NCBI GenBank assembly: GCA_027924645.1
Contig: BSBN01000809.1
Span: 42,004,001-42,068,000, forward strand
Length of the DNA: 64,000 nucleotides
DNA from: Cunninghamia lanceolata
Taxonomy: Eukaryota > Streptophyta > Pinopsida > Cupressales > Cupressaceae
Direction: 5' to 3'
Shown here: positions 45,909-59,088 of the stretch, piece by piece
Numbering within the stretch: position 1 is the first letter of the stretch
Layout: each line of letters opens with the position of its first letter
Notes under the pieces: generated by a model
What the model was told of the DNA's origin: nothing
The model's database searches: none
What the model saw: only the letters and a program-made list of their open reading frames with translations
Translations under genes and position numbers: made by a program

Positions 45909-47631
45909 TGTTGAACACCTAGAATACTGAGAGGGGGAGTGAATCAATATTCTCTCCTAAACCATTTAAATATAAAACATTTCAAACCATTTGACATATT
46001 CAATTGTAGTGAAGTAGGTTATACATGAAAACATGAGAACACAAACCATAACACATAGACACCAAGATTTTTACATGGAAAACCCAAAAAGGGAAAAACC
46101 ACGGTGAGGATTAGCTCACAATATATTATAACCAATTAAGGTAATACATAAATGCTCACTGTAGGTAGACTCACTATCCAAGTGCATTCACTTCCCACTA
46201 AGAAAGAATGAGAGAGAAGAAAGAAATGAAATGGCTCAGTGCCAATGATGAACTGTTACAATTGCATCTACACATGCATGGAATACAATTCTAATGAAGT
46301 ACAATCAATATCTTCTTCCACTAATCTAAATTACAACTCTACTTTTCTCTACAATCACACAGTCTGCTCTATTGTTTCTCAATTCACATCTATAGGTACT
46401 TGTCACATTATTCAAATCACTAACACATATTGTTCCACACACACACCTCACTAAAGCATCAAAAACAATCCTCTATATATATCTGCTTCCTTTTACAATA
46501 TCAATTAGGTCATCCCAAAAGATGTAGCATGAGAAACATTTTCCCACATACTTCGCACCAAGATTTAAACTTGAAATAAGTCAGGGTGGACCTAAAATAG
46601 CCAACTTAATTTATACAAAACATGCTTACCTCCTTTAAATTTGCTTTACTCTTATCACCAATTAGGTTGGCTTGCTTGAGTGTAGCGTGTAGAACATCAC
46701 TTAGTCGGCCTCAAAATCTAATGTGGTCTAAACCAAAACATGAGACACACTCTCCTAGGTTGACATGACCTATAGAATCTCCTTAGACAACACTCCAACC
46801 TTTGGAATGCTCCGCACTAAGTAAACTTCTTCAGGTCAGCTTTATGAGCAAAGTAACTCAGGTGCACACTGATTGTCAAAGCATAACTCAACAATCGGAC
46901 TTCCAAATTACCTCAAACTTGGAACAAGCAATCTTCAAACATTTGTAAATGTATTCCTAGATCCACAAAGAAAAATGTTTTCATGCGGTGACATGCGAAG
47001 TACTGGAACTTGGCCTCTGTCACCGTCAATCATTGTTTATCTATGTAGCAATACTCAGACAAACTTATCTCACAGTCCGGAAGGCTTCAAACTCTGAAAC
47101 TTTGGATTTGGAATGTCTAAACATATGCCAATACTATCTTAGAACTGCCGACGGAAATATATCATATCAGAGATATGCGGACCAAAACAAACATGTACAC
47201 TACACTGATTAAGACTGCAGTCTATCATATTGAACTTCTTCAACATGTAGCCAACGTTTGAGAAATCACAAGAAGGTGGAATTCTAGATTTAGATGCTTC
47301 TAATAGTCCTTAACAACATACCAAAATTGTAGACCAAGATCTTCAACTTGTGACCAATGTGGACCAGAAAACTATAACACTGTGCACTGAGGAAATAGTC
47401 TGATACTTAGCTGAATTTTCACCAAGTTATCTTCTGGATCAAAACCTTTTACATAGGTAACATTATGAGCATAGAAACATCCTATGAGAGATATTACTAT
47501 AACCTCACAACCCAATTTTGGTCTCTAATCATTTTTGACTCTCTAATCATTATTCCCATCAATGACAACACTTCTTGACTATCATACTCCTTAGTATACC
47601 AGCAATGTCTCTAACACTGATAACTCCATCA
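45909..47631 (-). repeat. Element M 3' LTR (1,723 bp)
   Basis: Begins TGTTGAACACCTAG and ends ACTCCATCA. It inserted into K's LTR. The right duplication of TTGCC would be outside the window. Confidence 0.8.
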
Positions 47632-47655
47632 ATCTCCCCCTTTGGCATTGATGGA
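47632..47655 (-). promoter_or_regulatory. Element M polypurine tract
   Basis: On the minus strand CAATGCCAAAGGGGGAGAT precedes the LTR. As in D, a second run (GATGTCAAAGGGGGAGAG) lies farther inside, near 47,770. Confidence 0.85.
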
Positions 47656-47943
47656 AACACATGATGTGAAAACCATTAAAACTAAATCTCTAAATGTTCT
47701 CCCCTGAGACAAATAGTTTCCACCTCTGCATCTCTCCATCAAAGATAACCTTTTTTCACATTTGTTTCTCTCCCCCTTTGACATCAATGGAAAAGGATAT
47801 GAACATTTTACCGGATCTCCTTTTGTCTAGATAGCATGAGTATATACAAACTCAAAATTTTCTCCTCCTAAGTAACTAATCTATACACCAAAATTTCAAA
47901 AATATCTTATAACCTTCCACATATGTACATGAGAAATCAGGAC

Positions 47944-48694
47944 TTACTGAGATTTAGGCAGGATGTCTTTGTAGATAATATTTAGATGTACCACATATGA
48001 ATCCCATCTAGCCTTAGCATACTTCAAAAATTGTACATGCCTATTAATTTGTGATAGCAGATCTTCTGCCTTATCTATAGTGTTAGGATCATGAGTCATC
48101 TTCCTTAACTTATCAGCTTCACTGATTAGGCCCGTCATGGAAGCTATCTTAAAACTTACAATTTCTCTTAGTTGGCTCATTTGGTCCTTTATGGACTCCT
48201 TTTGATTTTGTAATTTCTTCATATTTACATGAGCCTTCTCTATTACATCTCTTAGATCTCCATTTAGATCTTTCCAAGGATCATAAGTTCTCGATAGCTT
48301 TACAAGTTGATTTTCAAAGCCTTCTAACTTGTCCTTTATGTCTGTTGTTGTGGGCCAATTTAAGCAAAATTGATACAATGTATTTGCATCATTAATAGTT
48401 GTCTCGACATACTTAATGCTATTGTCTAACAAAATTTGTACCTTAGAGCACTTATCATTCAGCTCTATTAACCTCTTGCTATCAATCTCTTCTCTAACAA
48501 CCTTATCTACCGCATGTTCAAAAGATTCAAACTTACTATTCATAGACTCCATGAGCTTCTTCATTTGTAAGGTATGAGTTAGCAAAGTATCTCTTTTAGC
48601 TTCTGGCAAAATTTTCTAAAAAACTGTCATAGCTTCCTCTATCAGCTCATTACCTTCAATATGTGACTTCAATATTTCTTCTTGAGCTGTGGTT
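47944..48694 (-). pseudogene. Element M coiled-coil ORF, C-terminal part
   Basis: The frame runs from the B insertion (48,694) to a TGA-type end at 47,944, with one stop near 48,610; 221 codons are open. It is almost wholly predicted helix: HTLQMKKLMESMNSKFESFE, KLEGFENQLVKLSRTYDPW, then LRDVIEKAHVNMKKLQNQKE, QLREIVSFKIASMTGLISEA and LLSQINRHVQFLKYAKARW. Charge and heptad pattern suggest a coiled coil. The far end resembles C's third segment (58,062-58,889: LDDLIDVI, KISTLIS). I do not recognise the protein. Confidence 0.7.
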
Positions 48695-49938
48695 TGTGTA
48701 ATAGATAAAAAGGGGGGTAAGGATAAGATGTTTGATTGTGGTGGTTTATCTTATCCTCCTCTCACCTATGACATTCAAAGACTTTATCAGCCAAGTAGGA
48801 AATCTGTTGTCAGGACTTGGGTCACTTACAACATCAAGGAGAATTGGATTTGTGTGATTTGATTACTTGATTATGCCCAATTATGCTCAAAACCCTAATT
48901 ATGCAAATATAGAAGCAAACAAACAAATTACTAAAAATGCTGCTACAGAAAGATGAACAATAACAAACAAATATGTACTAGTTTTTGAAGTTTGAGAAGC
49001 AGAACAATTGGGGACTAATGAGCGAGTGCCCTAGTCCAGTGCCTTGATATTTGTCGGGATCTGGGAACCTTGTCTGCAACCTGTTCCTACTGTCTCAGAT
49101 ATTCTTCCGTTGCGAGATCTGGAGGACTAATGAGCGGGTGCTTGAGTCCAGGTCCCTATTTTCAGCTCTGATATGCAATTCCAGCACTCTGCAACACTCT
49201 CCTGCAACTCCACTTTTTCCAGATGTGACACCTGTAACCTACAATCACAAGGAGTGTGGGAGGGGGTTGTGGTGTTTAGAGGCTTGCCTCAGTCAAGCCT
49301 CGGAGAGACATTCAAGTCTTTCGAACACCATTGTCAGAGAGACTGTGTGTCCTTGAGGGACAGAGGAAAAAATTTAAATGATAAATGATCAAAAACACAA
49401 TTGATATCACCTTGTAGTGAGGATATCATGGAAGGAAGAAGCTCTTCATGCCATGACGAGATGGATGCTCAAATATGCAAATACAAACACATAAATAACA
49501 CAAAGTTTGCTCTTCCACACAATGAATGCCTTAAATCCCTTTCATAAGAATGCCTCAAGATCCCAATAATAATCTAGTTTACAAATGAATGCCTAAACAT
49601 GCTTATATATGCAACTACAAACATTCCCGCCAAGAATTTTGTAATTCAAACTTACCGTGTTGGCCTAGGAACCAAACAATGGTGATAAACTGACACTTAA
49701 AATTTGGGCTTGACCCAAAATAGGGCAGGACTAGGGCGTGGGCGCTCGAGTCCTCCCCCCTATTTTGGGAAGGGTCTATCTCAAGGGATCCCCCCTAGGT
49801 CTCATTCATCATGAAACTTAGGGTTTTTCTCATTAGGATGCCAAATTATGATGCAAGATGTCCTAAATGCAGATCAAAGACCCGAGAGCCAAACCTTAAG
49901 AGGAAAAAGCCCCCAAGGGGACATTTTTTGACATTACA
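48695..49938 (-). repeat. Element B 3' LTR (1,244 bp)
   Basis: It begins TGTGTAATAG and ends GACATTACA. It aligns with A's LTRs over most of its length (for example the AACCTACAATCACAAGGAGT word at 49,232) but is clearly more diverged from them than they are from each other. Confidence 0.85.
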
Positions 49939-49955
49939 TTTAGCCCCCACTTTAA
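49939..49955 (-). promoter_or_regulatory. Element B polypurine tract
   Basis: Same AAAGTGGGGGCTAAA as in A at 4,065, next to the LTR. Confidence 0.8.
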
Positions 49956-51096
49956 TGTATGTATAAACGCAAGGCCAATACATGCATTAAAGTACGGTCA
50001 ACAAATACACCAAGCACGGAGAAGAGACCAATCACAGAGAATACAAGAACAGGCACGCAAAACACGGAGAAGACAATTACAGTCACACAAAACATAGAGA
50101 AGACAACATTGATTGCAGAGAAGACAATGAATGCATAGAAGACATGAATGATTTCTTTTCTTTTTCTTTTTCTCATATATATGAAATGCAGAACATGCCA
50201 AATAAATCAAGCACGCCATACAAAACAAGCATGCCAAACACTCACACTTTGAAGACATGGATAAAACATGACAAACAAGTGATGGAGTGTTCCCATTTCT
50301 AGGTTCATCACCATCTCAGGCACATTACAGGCACACATCGATGATTGGGCTTCACCACAACAATCACCGAAGACACTCTTAAGGGTTGAGTTAGTCACAT
50401 AACCGCTCCTCACCTCCACAAAGAACTTTTGAAAATTACATGATGTGCACTTTCTTCGAGAAATACAGCATCCACACCTCCGTAGAGGGCTTAAGATGAT
50501 TGATGATTGATTTCAAACAAAACTTAGAGTGTAGGAGGGACTCTTCGCCACCAGTCTTTAAGACTGCACCTAAGGACAAGCACATTGCTAGCATCTACAA
50601 TAGACATCTTACCTTATATATGCCCCCATCTTAAGGTGGTTGATATCATGTATCAATATCAAGCACGTTAAGGTAGGAAGAAAACACACAAGGGAACATA
50701 GACTCTTGCAAAGCCCATGCCCCCCAGAGGTGACATGTACCTTACGATCGCCAAATGTTTCCACAAACACATCCTTGCAAGAAACATGTTAGTGTCCACA
50801 TAATCATGATAAACAACAATGCATATGAAATATGAGGAATGCAAGATTCAAGATAGACAAAGTGCATGGAGCAACAGTGTTGTTATGTTTTGTAAGTGAG
50901 ATAAGACATCATCAAGATCACTACGTAGAACACATGGAGTGCTTCTACTAGCGAAGCATTGGATAATATATATCAACCCCATCGTCATATATGGACTTGG
51001 TCCATTTTTTGATTTCTCGCTAAATAGACACTAGGTTCGCATTAGTATAAATGTTTTTTGTCATCCGCCCGCTAGATAGAAACACTAGAGGAAGGG
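49956..51096 (-). other. Element B 3' untranslated region
   Basis: Noncoding, aligned with A 4,081-5,600. It has CACGGAGAAGAC-type repeats at 49,990-50,140 and one copy of the 60 bp unit at about 50,425-50,495. The cysteine-rich minus-strand frames here (49,952-50,419) are repeat translations. Confidence 0.65.
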
Positions 51097-51362
51097 TGTT
51101 GTTCTCAAAATCAACTACGCTCGTTTTTGTAGACAACCCCTACAAAACTTGTCCGTTTCGTAATCTACACTCTAAGTTCGCAAATTGAGACAAGATTCTC
51201 TTGGTCCCGTGCGAAGTCGTATGGCATCCTAAACTAGTTTACAACATTTCCTCAAATCGATTCCTCGATATTTGCGCAAATTGATTAGGTTGTAAATTGA
51301 CCAAAATATCAATTTTGGTCATTTTTGGGGTGTTAGTGAAATTTTGAGTCTTTATATGCAAA

Positions 51363-52602
51363 GTCAGCCAAATTCACCGCTATTGCATGTCTTTTTGTCC
51401 ACTTGTGTTATGTCGGCAATTTCTACTGTTTTTACATAGTTTTTCATTTTCAACATGCTCGAGTGACACTTTTTGCCGTCGTTTCATGTTCCTCGCCAAG
51501 AAGTAAATGTAGAGTCAGCAGTTTTTACCACTCTTGCATTTTTGTTAAGTACGTGTCATGTCGGCCGAAATCGCCGCCTGAGCAAGATCTTCAAGATCTC
51601 GAACTTCAGTGGCATTAATGGCTACTCGTGCTAAGCATTAAGGGCTTGTTTTTAAGCTTTTTAATGTATAAACTCGTCGTTTCTCATCATTTCTTTTATT
51701 CTAAAACCTCCCAGTTGATTCTCTAACCCTTCTCAAACTGCTCAACCGTGGTGACGGAGGATTCAAATAGATTTCAAATTCGCCGCTGTCAAGCTTAGGG
51801 TTTTGAACTCGACATGTAAGTCGTTTAACTATTTTTGACTTCTAGGGTTTCATTTATAGGATTGATCGGTATCTTTGTTGTTTTGAATTCATCATTTGTT
51901 TTTGAAAAGCCTTTGAAAAATGTTGTGTTTCTGTTTTGCATTGTTGTTTTTGGCCCGATCTTTCGTATTGAATTCTTGTTCTTTAAAATGCATTGTCAAC
52001 ATCCTTAAAATAGGTTGTAAGGTTTTCCTGTTTAAATGTCCAACCGGTGGAAATTGCCGATCAAAACTTATGCCCTAGGTCTTAAGGTGATGTACATCGT
52101 CGGTGGTTTGTCCCAATCCTACTGAACCCATCTTTGAAACGTCTGCAACATCGGCAATAATTACCGCTTAAGACCTTTCCATGAGCTTGTAGACAAATAC
52201 GAGGTCAGCAGATTTTGCCACTTTTGTATTTGAAGATGTATCAAAAAGCAAGTGCAAGGGTAGATAAATTCGCCGCCCTTACACAAAGAAGACCTTGAAA
52301 TATCAACATGCATTGTCGGCATTTTTTGCCGCCCGAACACTTGCGAATTCCCCGTATCACATGCAGTATCGGCAAAATTTGCCGCTTGAACATCAAATGC
52401 AATTCATGCCAATGTGCAATGTCATCATAATTTGCCACCGATGCATAACACTTGCAATTTCCTCATTACTTGCAGTGTCGACATTTTTTGCCGCTCCAAC
52501 ATAAAGCACTCTTTCTCCTAGAACATGTAATAGCGTGAATTTTACTGCCGATACACGTGCACAATATCCCTCACATGCAAGGGCGGTAAATTTTGCCACC
52601 CA
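51363..52602. repeat. Array of TCGGCA-TTTTGCCGC dyad motifs
   Basis: A core close to TCGGCAAAATTTGCCGC recurs near 52,041, 52,149, 52,202, 52,261, 52,314, 52,367, 52,423, 52,474, 52,532 and 52,582, with steps mostly of 50-59 bp. Earlier weaker copies are near 51,363, 51,413, 51,513 and 51,562. Flanking sequence between cores is much less alike than the cores. Confidence 0.75.
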
Positions 52603-52855
52603 TGCAAACATTCTCTCAAAATTTCCTAACTCTGGGATATTTTCAATTTTGCTTCTCCGAGCCCGCTTTCCTCTATTTTTTGGCCTGCTCACACTCTATC
52701 CCTTTTATGCACATCTCCATAGTCATGATCGTCGACATGCAATTTTTCCAGATTACCAGTATTTCCCCTAATTGCATGATCATGACTTTTTTGTTGCAGT
52801 TTCTTCTGTGGATCTTTTTTCTTCATCGACATCCTTCTAGTGATAGCTCATTCAG

Positions 52856-55800
52856 ATGACTGAGTTGTCTCTGAAGAAATTGAAAGCGATGAAGTACAAA
52901 TATCAAGGTGTTTTTCCAATCACCTCAGTTACTTCTAATGTCGATGACATTAGAGATACAGAGATTGGCCATGTGGACATGGCTGAATTTGTGGAGAGAA
53001 CCAAGTCAAATAATCCCAGCTCTGCAATGAAGAAGATAATTGATAGTAACATTCATTTGGTATCGTCTTTCCCAGTGGCAACACACAACACATAATTTGT
53101 CCTTTAGTGTGCTCAGTTTTACAATAGAGATACTAGGGCTGTGGTGGATGCAAGTGGCAATGTGATAATTAGACTAGATCCTGAGTTCATTGATAAGGTG
53201 TTTTTGTGCCCTCCTGCAACATAAGTGATAAAGCTAGATTTTGCTAAAGCACAAAAAGAATATGACGAAAACCTAGAGAAAGCAAAGAAGGTAATCAATA
53301 CTAAATGGCTTAAAGCTCCACGGTCAAACTTGTCTAGGTGGCCACGGAGTTTTCCTAGAAGTGACTTTATAGAAGAGGTTGGTGATTTGATCACTCTTCT
53401 CAGCAGGATAAGAGGATTGGCTTCTTCTTCACTGTTTCACGAATGGATATATCCTTTCATCAAGGTAATACTCCAAGGCAAACAAGCTATCTTCTGGGGT
53501 GAACAAATCAGTAATGCTCTGCACGAGCAATTGACAAATCTATCTACTACTTTCAAATTCTACATGACTTCTTATCTGGTGTATATAGCAGCCTCTATGA
53601 GAATCTTTTCAGGTCTAACATTAGAAGGAGATAGGAGGGTAATCCCTGTGTATCAATACTACTCTCAATTAACATTGAAGGGTTCTATTCATCATTTCAG
53701 GAGAGTAAATGATGCTTGCTTTGTAGTATTCTTGTGTCTTTTTGACCCCCAACTAGAACAAAGAAGAGTGTTAGATGAGGCTTGGACAGTGGTAATGATG
53801 GTGATAGTTTGTCATTGATGTCAAAAGGTATTGAGAAAGTTGAGTTGTGCAAAGTATCATCAGGCTACAGGTTATTTGTGGATCACTTGTACTATTGACA
53901 AAAGTTGTTCGTGATCATGCATTTCACAGTTGTTCACATAGTGTTGAAGGATGTTGTCAGTAGGATTGACTTGATAAATGTATGATAATATTAGAAGTGT
54001 TTGATAACATTCATGTACCAATCATGCTCACTATATTGGTGTTTCAAGTGCTTACAGGATCACATGAATACACTTGATGTTTGGTGTTGGTTTATGATTA
54101 ATCACAGGACTTGTTTGATCAAGTTTGGCCTTCAATGATGTCTTCATATGTTCTTTGGTAAGTGATGTCACAAGGTGATTTGTTTGGGGTTGTCAAGTGT
54201 TGACAAATGTTCATCATCCATGGTTATGTAGTGTGAAATGATGACCTTCATAAGTTCATGTTGTTGGAGTGTATTGTCTTATCCACAGGAGGTTGATCTC
54301 AAGAAATTGAGAGTCTGCTTAGAAGTTGTGTTCATTCCATATTGTATGATGCTTGGTGGTCATCTCATGGAGTGTCTCAAGGCAAGGTTGTTATTGATAT
54401 ATTGTTGTTAATATGCTTCAAGTTTGTAACAGGTTGATTACTTTATTTTGTTGGTGGTTCATAATGTTCAATGAAGTATTCAGATGATGGTTCTCGTTCT
54501 TATCATGATCTAAAGGAATAGGCTTATCAAAGATTTTGCATGAAGATGTTTGGTTGATGGTGTTTCAGTTGATGACCTTTCTAAGGATGCTTCAAGGTGT
54601 CTGCATATTCAGGAGATCATGATCATATGTGATTATGTGATCAAGAAGTGCTAATGTGGTCAAAGGTTTTTGAATAAGATTTAAAATCATTTATATTTTA
54701 ACATAAATCTTAACACTATGGCACTTTTGTTATATTCCATTGGTGACTTGTAATGGAGGGTTTACAACTTAAAAAGACACCGCTTGAAGGGTCTTTAAGA
54801 CCATAGGGCAACCGGCCCCTTTCCACATTTTACCGATGGAGCAAGTCTTTAAGACCATAGGGCAAATGGGCGGGATGTCAATGTTTTGAATTTAAATCTT
54901 TATCACCGCCAAAAGGTCAAGAGGGCACGAGTTTGTGTGCATTAAGGAAAAGGCTATTATTTCCTTGAAAAATTGAGAAGAGTTTAGAATCTTTTTTGAA
55001 GCCCGAAATCAAAGATGAATTGTTTCCTTTTTAAAACTTAGTAATTTCCTTCTAAATCTTTTTGTTCAGTCCCTTATGTGATAAATAAGGAGTTTTTTTT
55101 ATAAGGAGATTTTTATTGTTTTTTCTAAATAAGAAAAATCCTTATGAAGAATTTTTGTATATTGGAAGTTAGAAAAAGATAAACATCAAAATTTCTTGAG
55201 GAGATTTTTTGGTGATGAAGAGTCTTATTGAAAAAAAAATATGAAGGATCATTTATGCAGAGAAGATGAACAAAATTTTTGAGAAGGAGATGAAAGGTTT
55301 GATGAAGACAAATTTTATTGAAGACTATTTTTTTATTATTTTTCAATCACAGAATATATTTTTTTTACAGAGAAGGAGAAAGGGTTGGAGATTCTTGAAC
55401 AAATTTTCATGATTTATTCTTTGCAGATTGGAGAATACAAAAAGAATATTCAAAAAGAAAATTGAAAAGAAATTGATTTTTTGCAGAGATGTAATTTGTT
55501 TGGTTCAGGATTTGTTGCAGGTTCTTTATGAGAAAGAAGTTGAAAGGTCTTCTTTCATCTCTAAGAGGGAATATGAATGGGATTTTGGTTTTGAAGATTG
55601 AAGAGGTCAGATTTAAAAATGCAAGAATATCAAGGAATATAAAAAGATTTTTCTGTGCAGGTGAAAGGTTATTCAATCTATATAAAATTATTTTTCAGGT
55701 GCATTGATGATAGGTTTTGAAAGACAGAAATGAAATATACAGATGATGAGAGATTGAATACATATAGTGTGAGTGATGTTGTGCAAATTAATGATGAACT

Positions 55801-58800
55801 GACAGTATCAAATACAGATACATAGATTGACAAGATTATCAGAAAGACAATATGCAATTGCAATACAAATCAGGATGTATGTAATTGAACAGAGATATAC
55901 AAATTCAGAAAAGAATGTTATGAAATGGTGCAAATCAGATTGTGTTACAATCATTTATTGCACACCTTATTTTATGTTTTGATGATGGGGATTGGTTTGC
56001 CAGTGAGGCCTTGTTTTAGCCAGTGAGGCTTGTAGGTCAGTGAGACCTAATTGTTTGCCAGTGAGGTATATCAGTGTAGGAAGTGGGTGCTTCTATTTGG
56101 TATTGGAGTTGGTGCTCCTAGATACATTTTGTATTGCCAGTGAGGCATGCTTTTCAGTTAAGCCAGTGAGGCAGTTTCAAGTGGTTTTTTCTACCCCGAG
56201 AGGGTTTTCCACTCCAGTAATTCTTGTGTTAATGATATGCTTCTATGTGTGTATCTGCTTCTATGTTGAGATTTATCTATATGTGGTCCTGCTCATAATT
56301 TTATTATCAAACCTGTACATGTATGTGTAATAGTTTATTGATGACTTTCTCTTTCTGAGTCTTGTAAATTAAAAGTTCTAATAAGTTGCAAAAATCTACA
56401 CAACACTGATTCACCCCCCCCTCTCAGTGTTGTCTTGGACTCCTACAGGTAAATGATTTTCAATGTATGTTCTTACAGTTTCCTTCTTTCTCATACCCGA
56501 GGGTTGGATTTTTCCAAGGTCATCCTTATATGCTGCCAAGGTTCCCCTCAGACAAACTGGTCTTAATGGAGTTATGCAGACAAATGATCATCGTGCATAA
56601 TAAACAAATGGAGCTCAAGAAGCCCAGTTTCAGGTTCTGAGTTGAAATTGGCAAGTATTCAGTATTAACTGCTGCAAAGGCTAGGGCCATGGAAACTGAG
56701 ATGCAACTTGTAACTATGAAGCAATTCAAGAGAAGACCAAAGTTTGACTACAGAGGCATGAAAGACAAAATCAAGAGGAAAACCCAATTCCATGAACCTA
56801 TGGTTGAAGATGTTTGGGTAGATTTGAGAACAAAAGAAGATGTCAGGAAGTTGGACTACAACAGGTTATCTCTTGAGCATATTGAATATCTAGGACTTGC
56901 TGATATTCCTGAGGATCTAGTGGATGATGGAGAATTGGTCGATGACAGATATAACACTGAACAGGTTGCTAACACTCCTCTCCCTCCAATCCAATGGTCT
57001 CAAAAAGAGTTGACCTCTTTGAGAAAAGATTTGAGCCTATATTGACAAACACCAATAATTAGCTAGCAAATAAACGAATTACTCTGAAAGAATTTCTTAC
57101 AAGATCAAAGGCTGAGATCCAAGAGCAAATAGGTAAAAAGGTGGAGAACATGACGAAAAACAAAAGTGATGTTCCCTCTTCTTCAAAGACACATAAGCCT
57201 AGAATCAAGTTTGTGACGAAGAAATCAAAGACTGTGGAAAAAGAGTCTGAAATAGAAGATATGGAAGTTGAGAAACAGAACACTAAGGAGCCAACCACTG
57301 AAGAAATGGAGGTTGAAGATAGGCCTACAGATCAACAAGAAGAAGAAGCTTTGTCTCCACAGGAGAATGTACAACAAGAAACGGGAGTCTCATCTCCTTT
57401 GCTCGACACACCTGTTGTAGTTCCTTTGTCTGTTTCTCCCATTGATATTTCCTCTTCTGAATCTCCCTCACCTTCCAAAACTATTTTTGACAATCCTCAA
57501 AATACATTTGAAGATGTTCTTCATTCCACAGAGTCAATTCCTAGCTTGTCTTCTTCATCTTTTGATATTGAGGATACTTCCATATTTGATCACTTTGTAA
57601 TGAATACTAAGCAAGTCTCTAATGTAAATGTAACAGGTGCAGTTTTCACTAACACTCCACCTATTTTTTCCACTACCAGTGCAAGTGCAGTTTCGGTGAC
57701 ACCAACAATGGGAATGGATCCTAATGTGAGTACTTCTCTGCTTCCACCTTGGTTGTCAGCTTATACACCAAAAAGGAAGAAACAAGCCATCTCCCTAGAT
57801 GACTTTGATTTTAGTAAGCTGGTGCCTGCAAAAGCCAAGACCCCGAAGAAGCCAAAGGTTCTTTCAAGAATGCTTGAGGAAAAGGGACATAAATTTCTGG
57901 AGATCGCAAAATCTCCATAGGATGCAACCATGGAAAATTTTGATATGAATGATTACTCTATCTCTAGAATTGAATTAGGCAAGATAACTCATGAAAGTGC
58001 CAAGAATGATATGCAGTCAGCAATGGACATCCTGATTTAGAAATTTGACAGGGAGAAAGAAATGAAAGATCACTACAAAGTAATGGTTGGACAGTTGACT
58101 GCAGGGGTAAGGAAAATCACTTTGAATTTAGAAGCAGTAACTCTTGAGGCTGTTTCTGTAGAGGACCCTATTATCCAGAAAATAGAAAAGACTCATCTCA
58201 AGGGAAGAGTACTTGAAGAATATCTGGAAAGGATGCGCACCCAAGGAATCTCTCTGCTTGTAGAGTTATCTGAGAAGACAGATAAAATGGGGAAAATAAG
58301 AGCAGAACTTGATGATCTCATTGATGTTATTTCTCAAGATATTGAGCGCATAGAAAAGAATCATGACAAATGGGTGGAGATGAGAAAACTGAAAATAAGT
58401 ACTCTAATATCAATTGGTGCCATTCCTAATAGGGATTCTTATACAGAAACTAAAGAGGCATTGACATATAGGAGCCTTGTGCTTAAAGATTTAATCAATG
58501 ACCTTGAAACTGCAAGGAAACTCAGTGAACAAAGTGATGTCAGTCTTTTGCATAAATTGGAGGAGCTACCTTGCAAGCTCATATCACAAGATAACCAATT
58601 TCTCTCTGCAGAAGAAATGGTTCAAGAATTTGAAGATATGTTCCAGAAAGAGTTTGAGGATAAAACATTTTCAATGGCCTCTATGGACAATATTCTGGAC
58701 AATCAGTTAATTTTGGATAATCTGAAAACCAAGTTGACTAGTCATGCAAAATCAGTCACCACAGTAAGAGATGCCATGGTGAGAGCCAAGATGATTTTCA

Positions 58801-58889
58801 GGAACACGGTTAGTCTAGACAATATCGGGATGCAAGCAACTTTCACTATGTATGATGGTCATATGAAGAAAGATGTCAATACAAGTTGA
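52856..58889 (+). pseudogene. Unknown long ORF of element C, split by Q
   Basis: The start at 52,856 is MTELSLKKLKAMKYKYQGVF. Domain A runs to 53,795 and resumes at 56,453: GNVIIRLDPEFIDKVFLCP, DLITLLSRIRGLASSSLF, FYMTSYLVYIAASMRIFSGL, then LQFPSFSYPRVGFFQG after Q. Domain B (56,690-57,920) is acidic and Ser/Pro-rich with a basic cluster YTPKRKKQAISLDDFDF. Domain C (58,062-58,889) is a long helix: LLVELSEKTDKMGKIRAELD and LISQDNQFLSAEEMVQEFED. Stops occur near 53,094, 53,222, 56,640, 57,043 and 57,918. Motif order matches F's ORF. The fold is not recognised. Q's insertion left the frame in register on both sides. Confidence 0.78.
53796..56447 (+). mobile_element. Solo LTR Q (2,652 bp)
   Basis: It begins TGATGGTGATAG and ends TTGGACTCCTACA, with GGTAA duplicated at 53,791-53,795 and 56,448-56,452. 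Its far end carries TGATTCACCCCCCCCTCTCA, the reverse complement of the word near the start of D's and M's LTRs, so Q belongs to the same broad copia LTR type in the opposite orientation. The interior repeats GCCAGTGAGG-type words at 56,000-56,170. The T-rich frames at 55,125-55,863 are not genes. Confidence 0.85.
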
Positions 58890-59080
58890 AGCATTTTTTC
58901 CCTTAGTTTATTTTCTATTTTTCAGATGTACTTTTGAAACAATTTTGGACATATTTACATGTACTTTTTTTCATATGTAATTACATGTAAAAACATAGGA
59001 AGTCCCAAGTCAAAAAGGACTCCTTTGTTGAATAAGTCAAAGTAGTTGTAAATTTCCTATTTTTGCTCCAGGTTCCTCCC

Positions 59081-59088
59081 TATAAATA
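59081..59088 (+). promoter_or_regulatory. TATA box of element C
   Basis: TATAAATA then AAGAGGGCC, 192 bp after the ORF stop. F matches it in sequence and position. Confidence 0.65.

Larger units (their letters stand above)
45909..48694 (-). mobile_element. Element M: LTR element with coiled-coil ORF, cut by B
   Basis: Its 3' LTR is at 45,909-47,631, starting TGTTGAACACC as in D and sharing D's GAGAGGGGG-GTGAATCAATATT words and stem module (46,070-46,125). A polypurine tract follows, then a coiled-coil ORF (from 47,944). Element B cuts the ORF at 48,694. No pol gene is visible in this part. M appears to be a relative of D that carries an extra ORF next to its 3' LTR; whether it ever had pol cannot be told from this window. 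Confidence 0.75.

Noticed and set aside
55125..55863. Minus-strand Phe/Leu-rich frames inside Q
   Set aside because: Low-complexity A/T-rich LTR sequence; no domain and no relation to Q's orientation.
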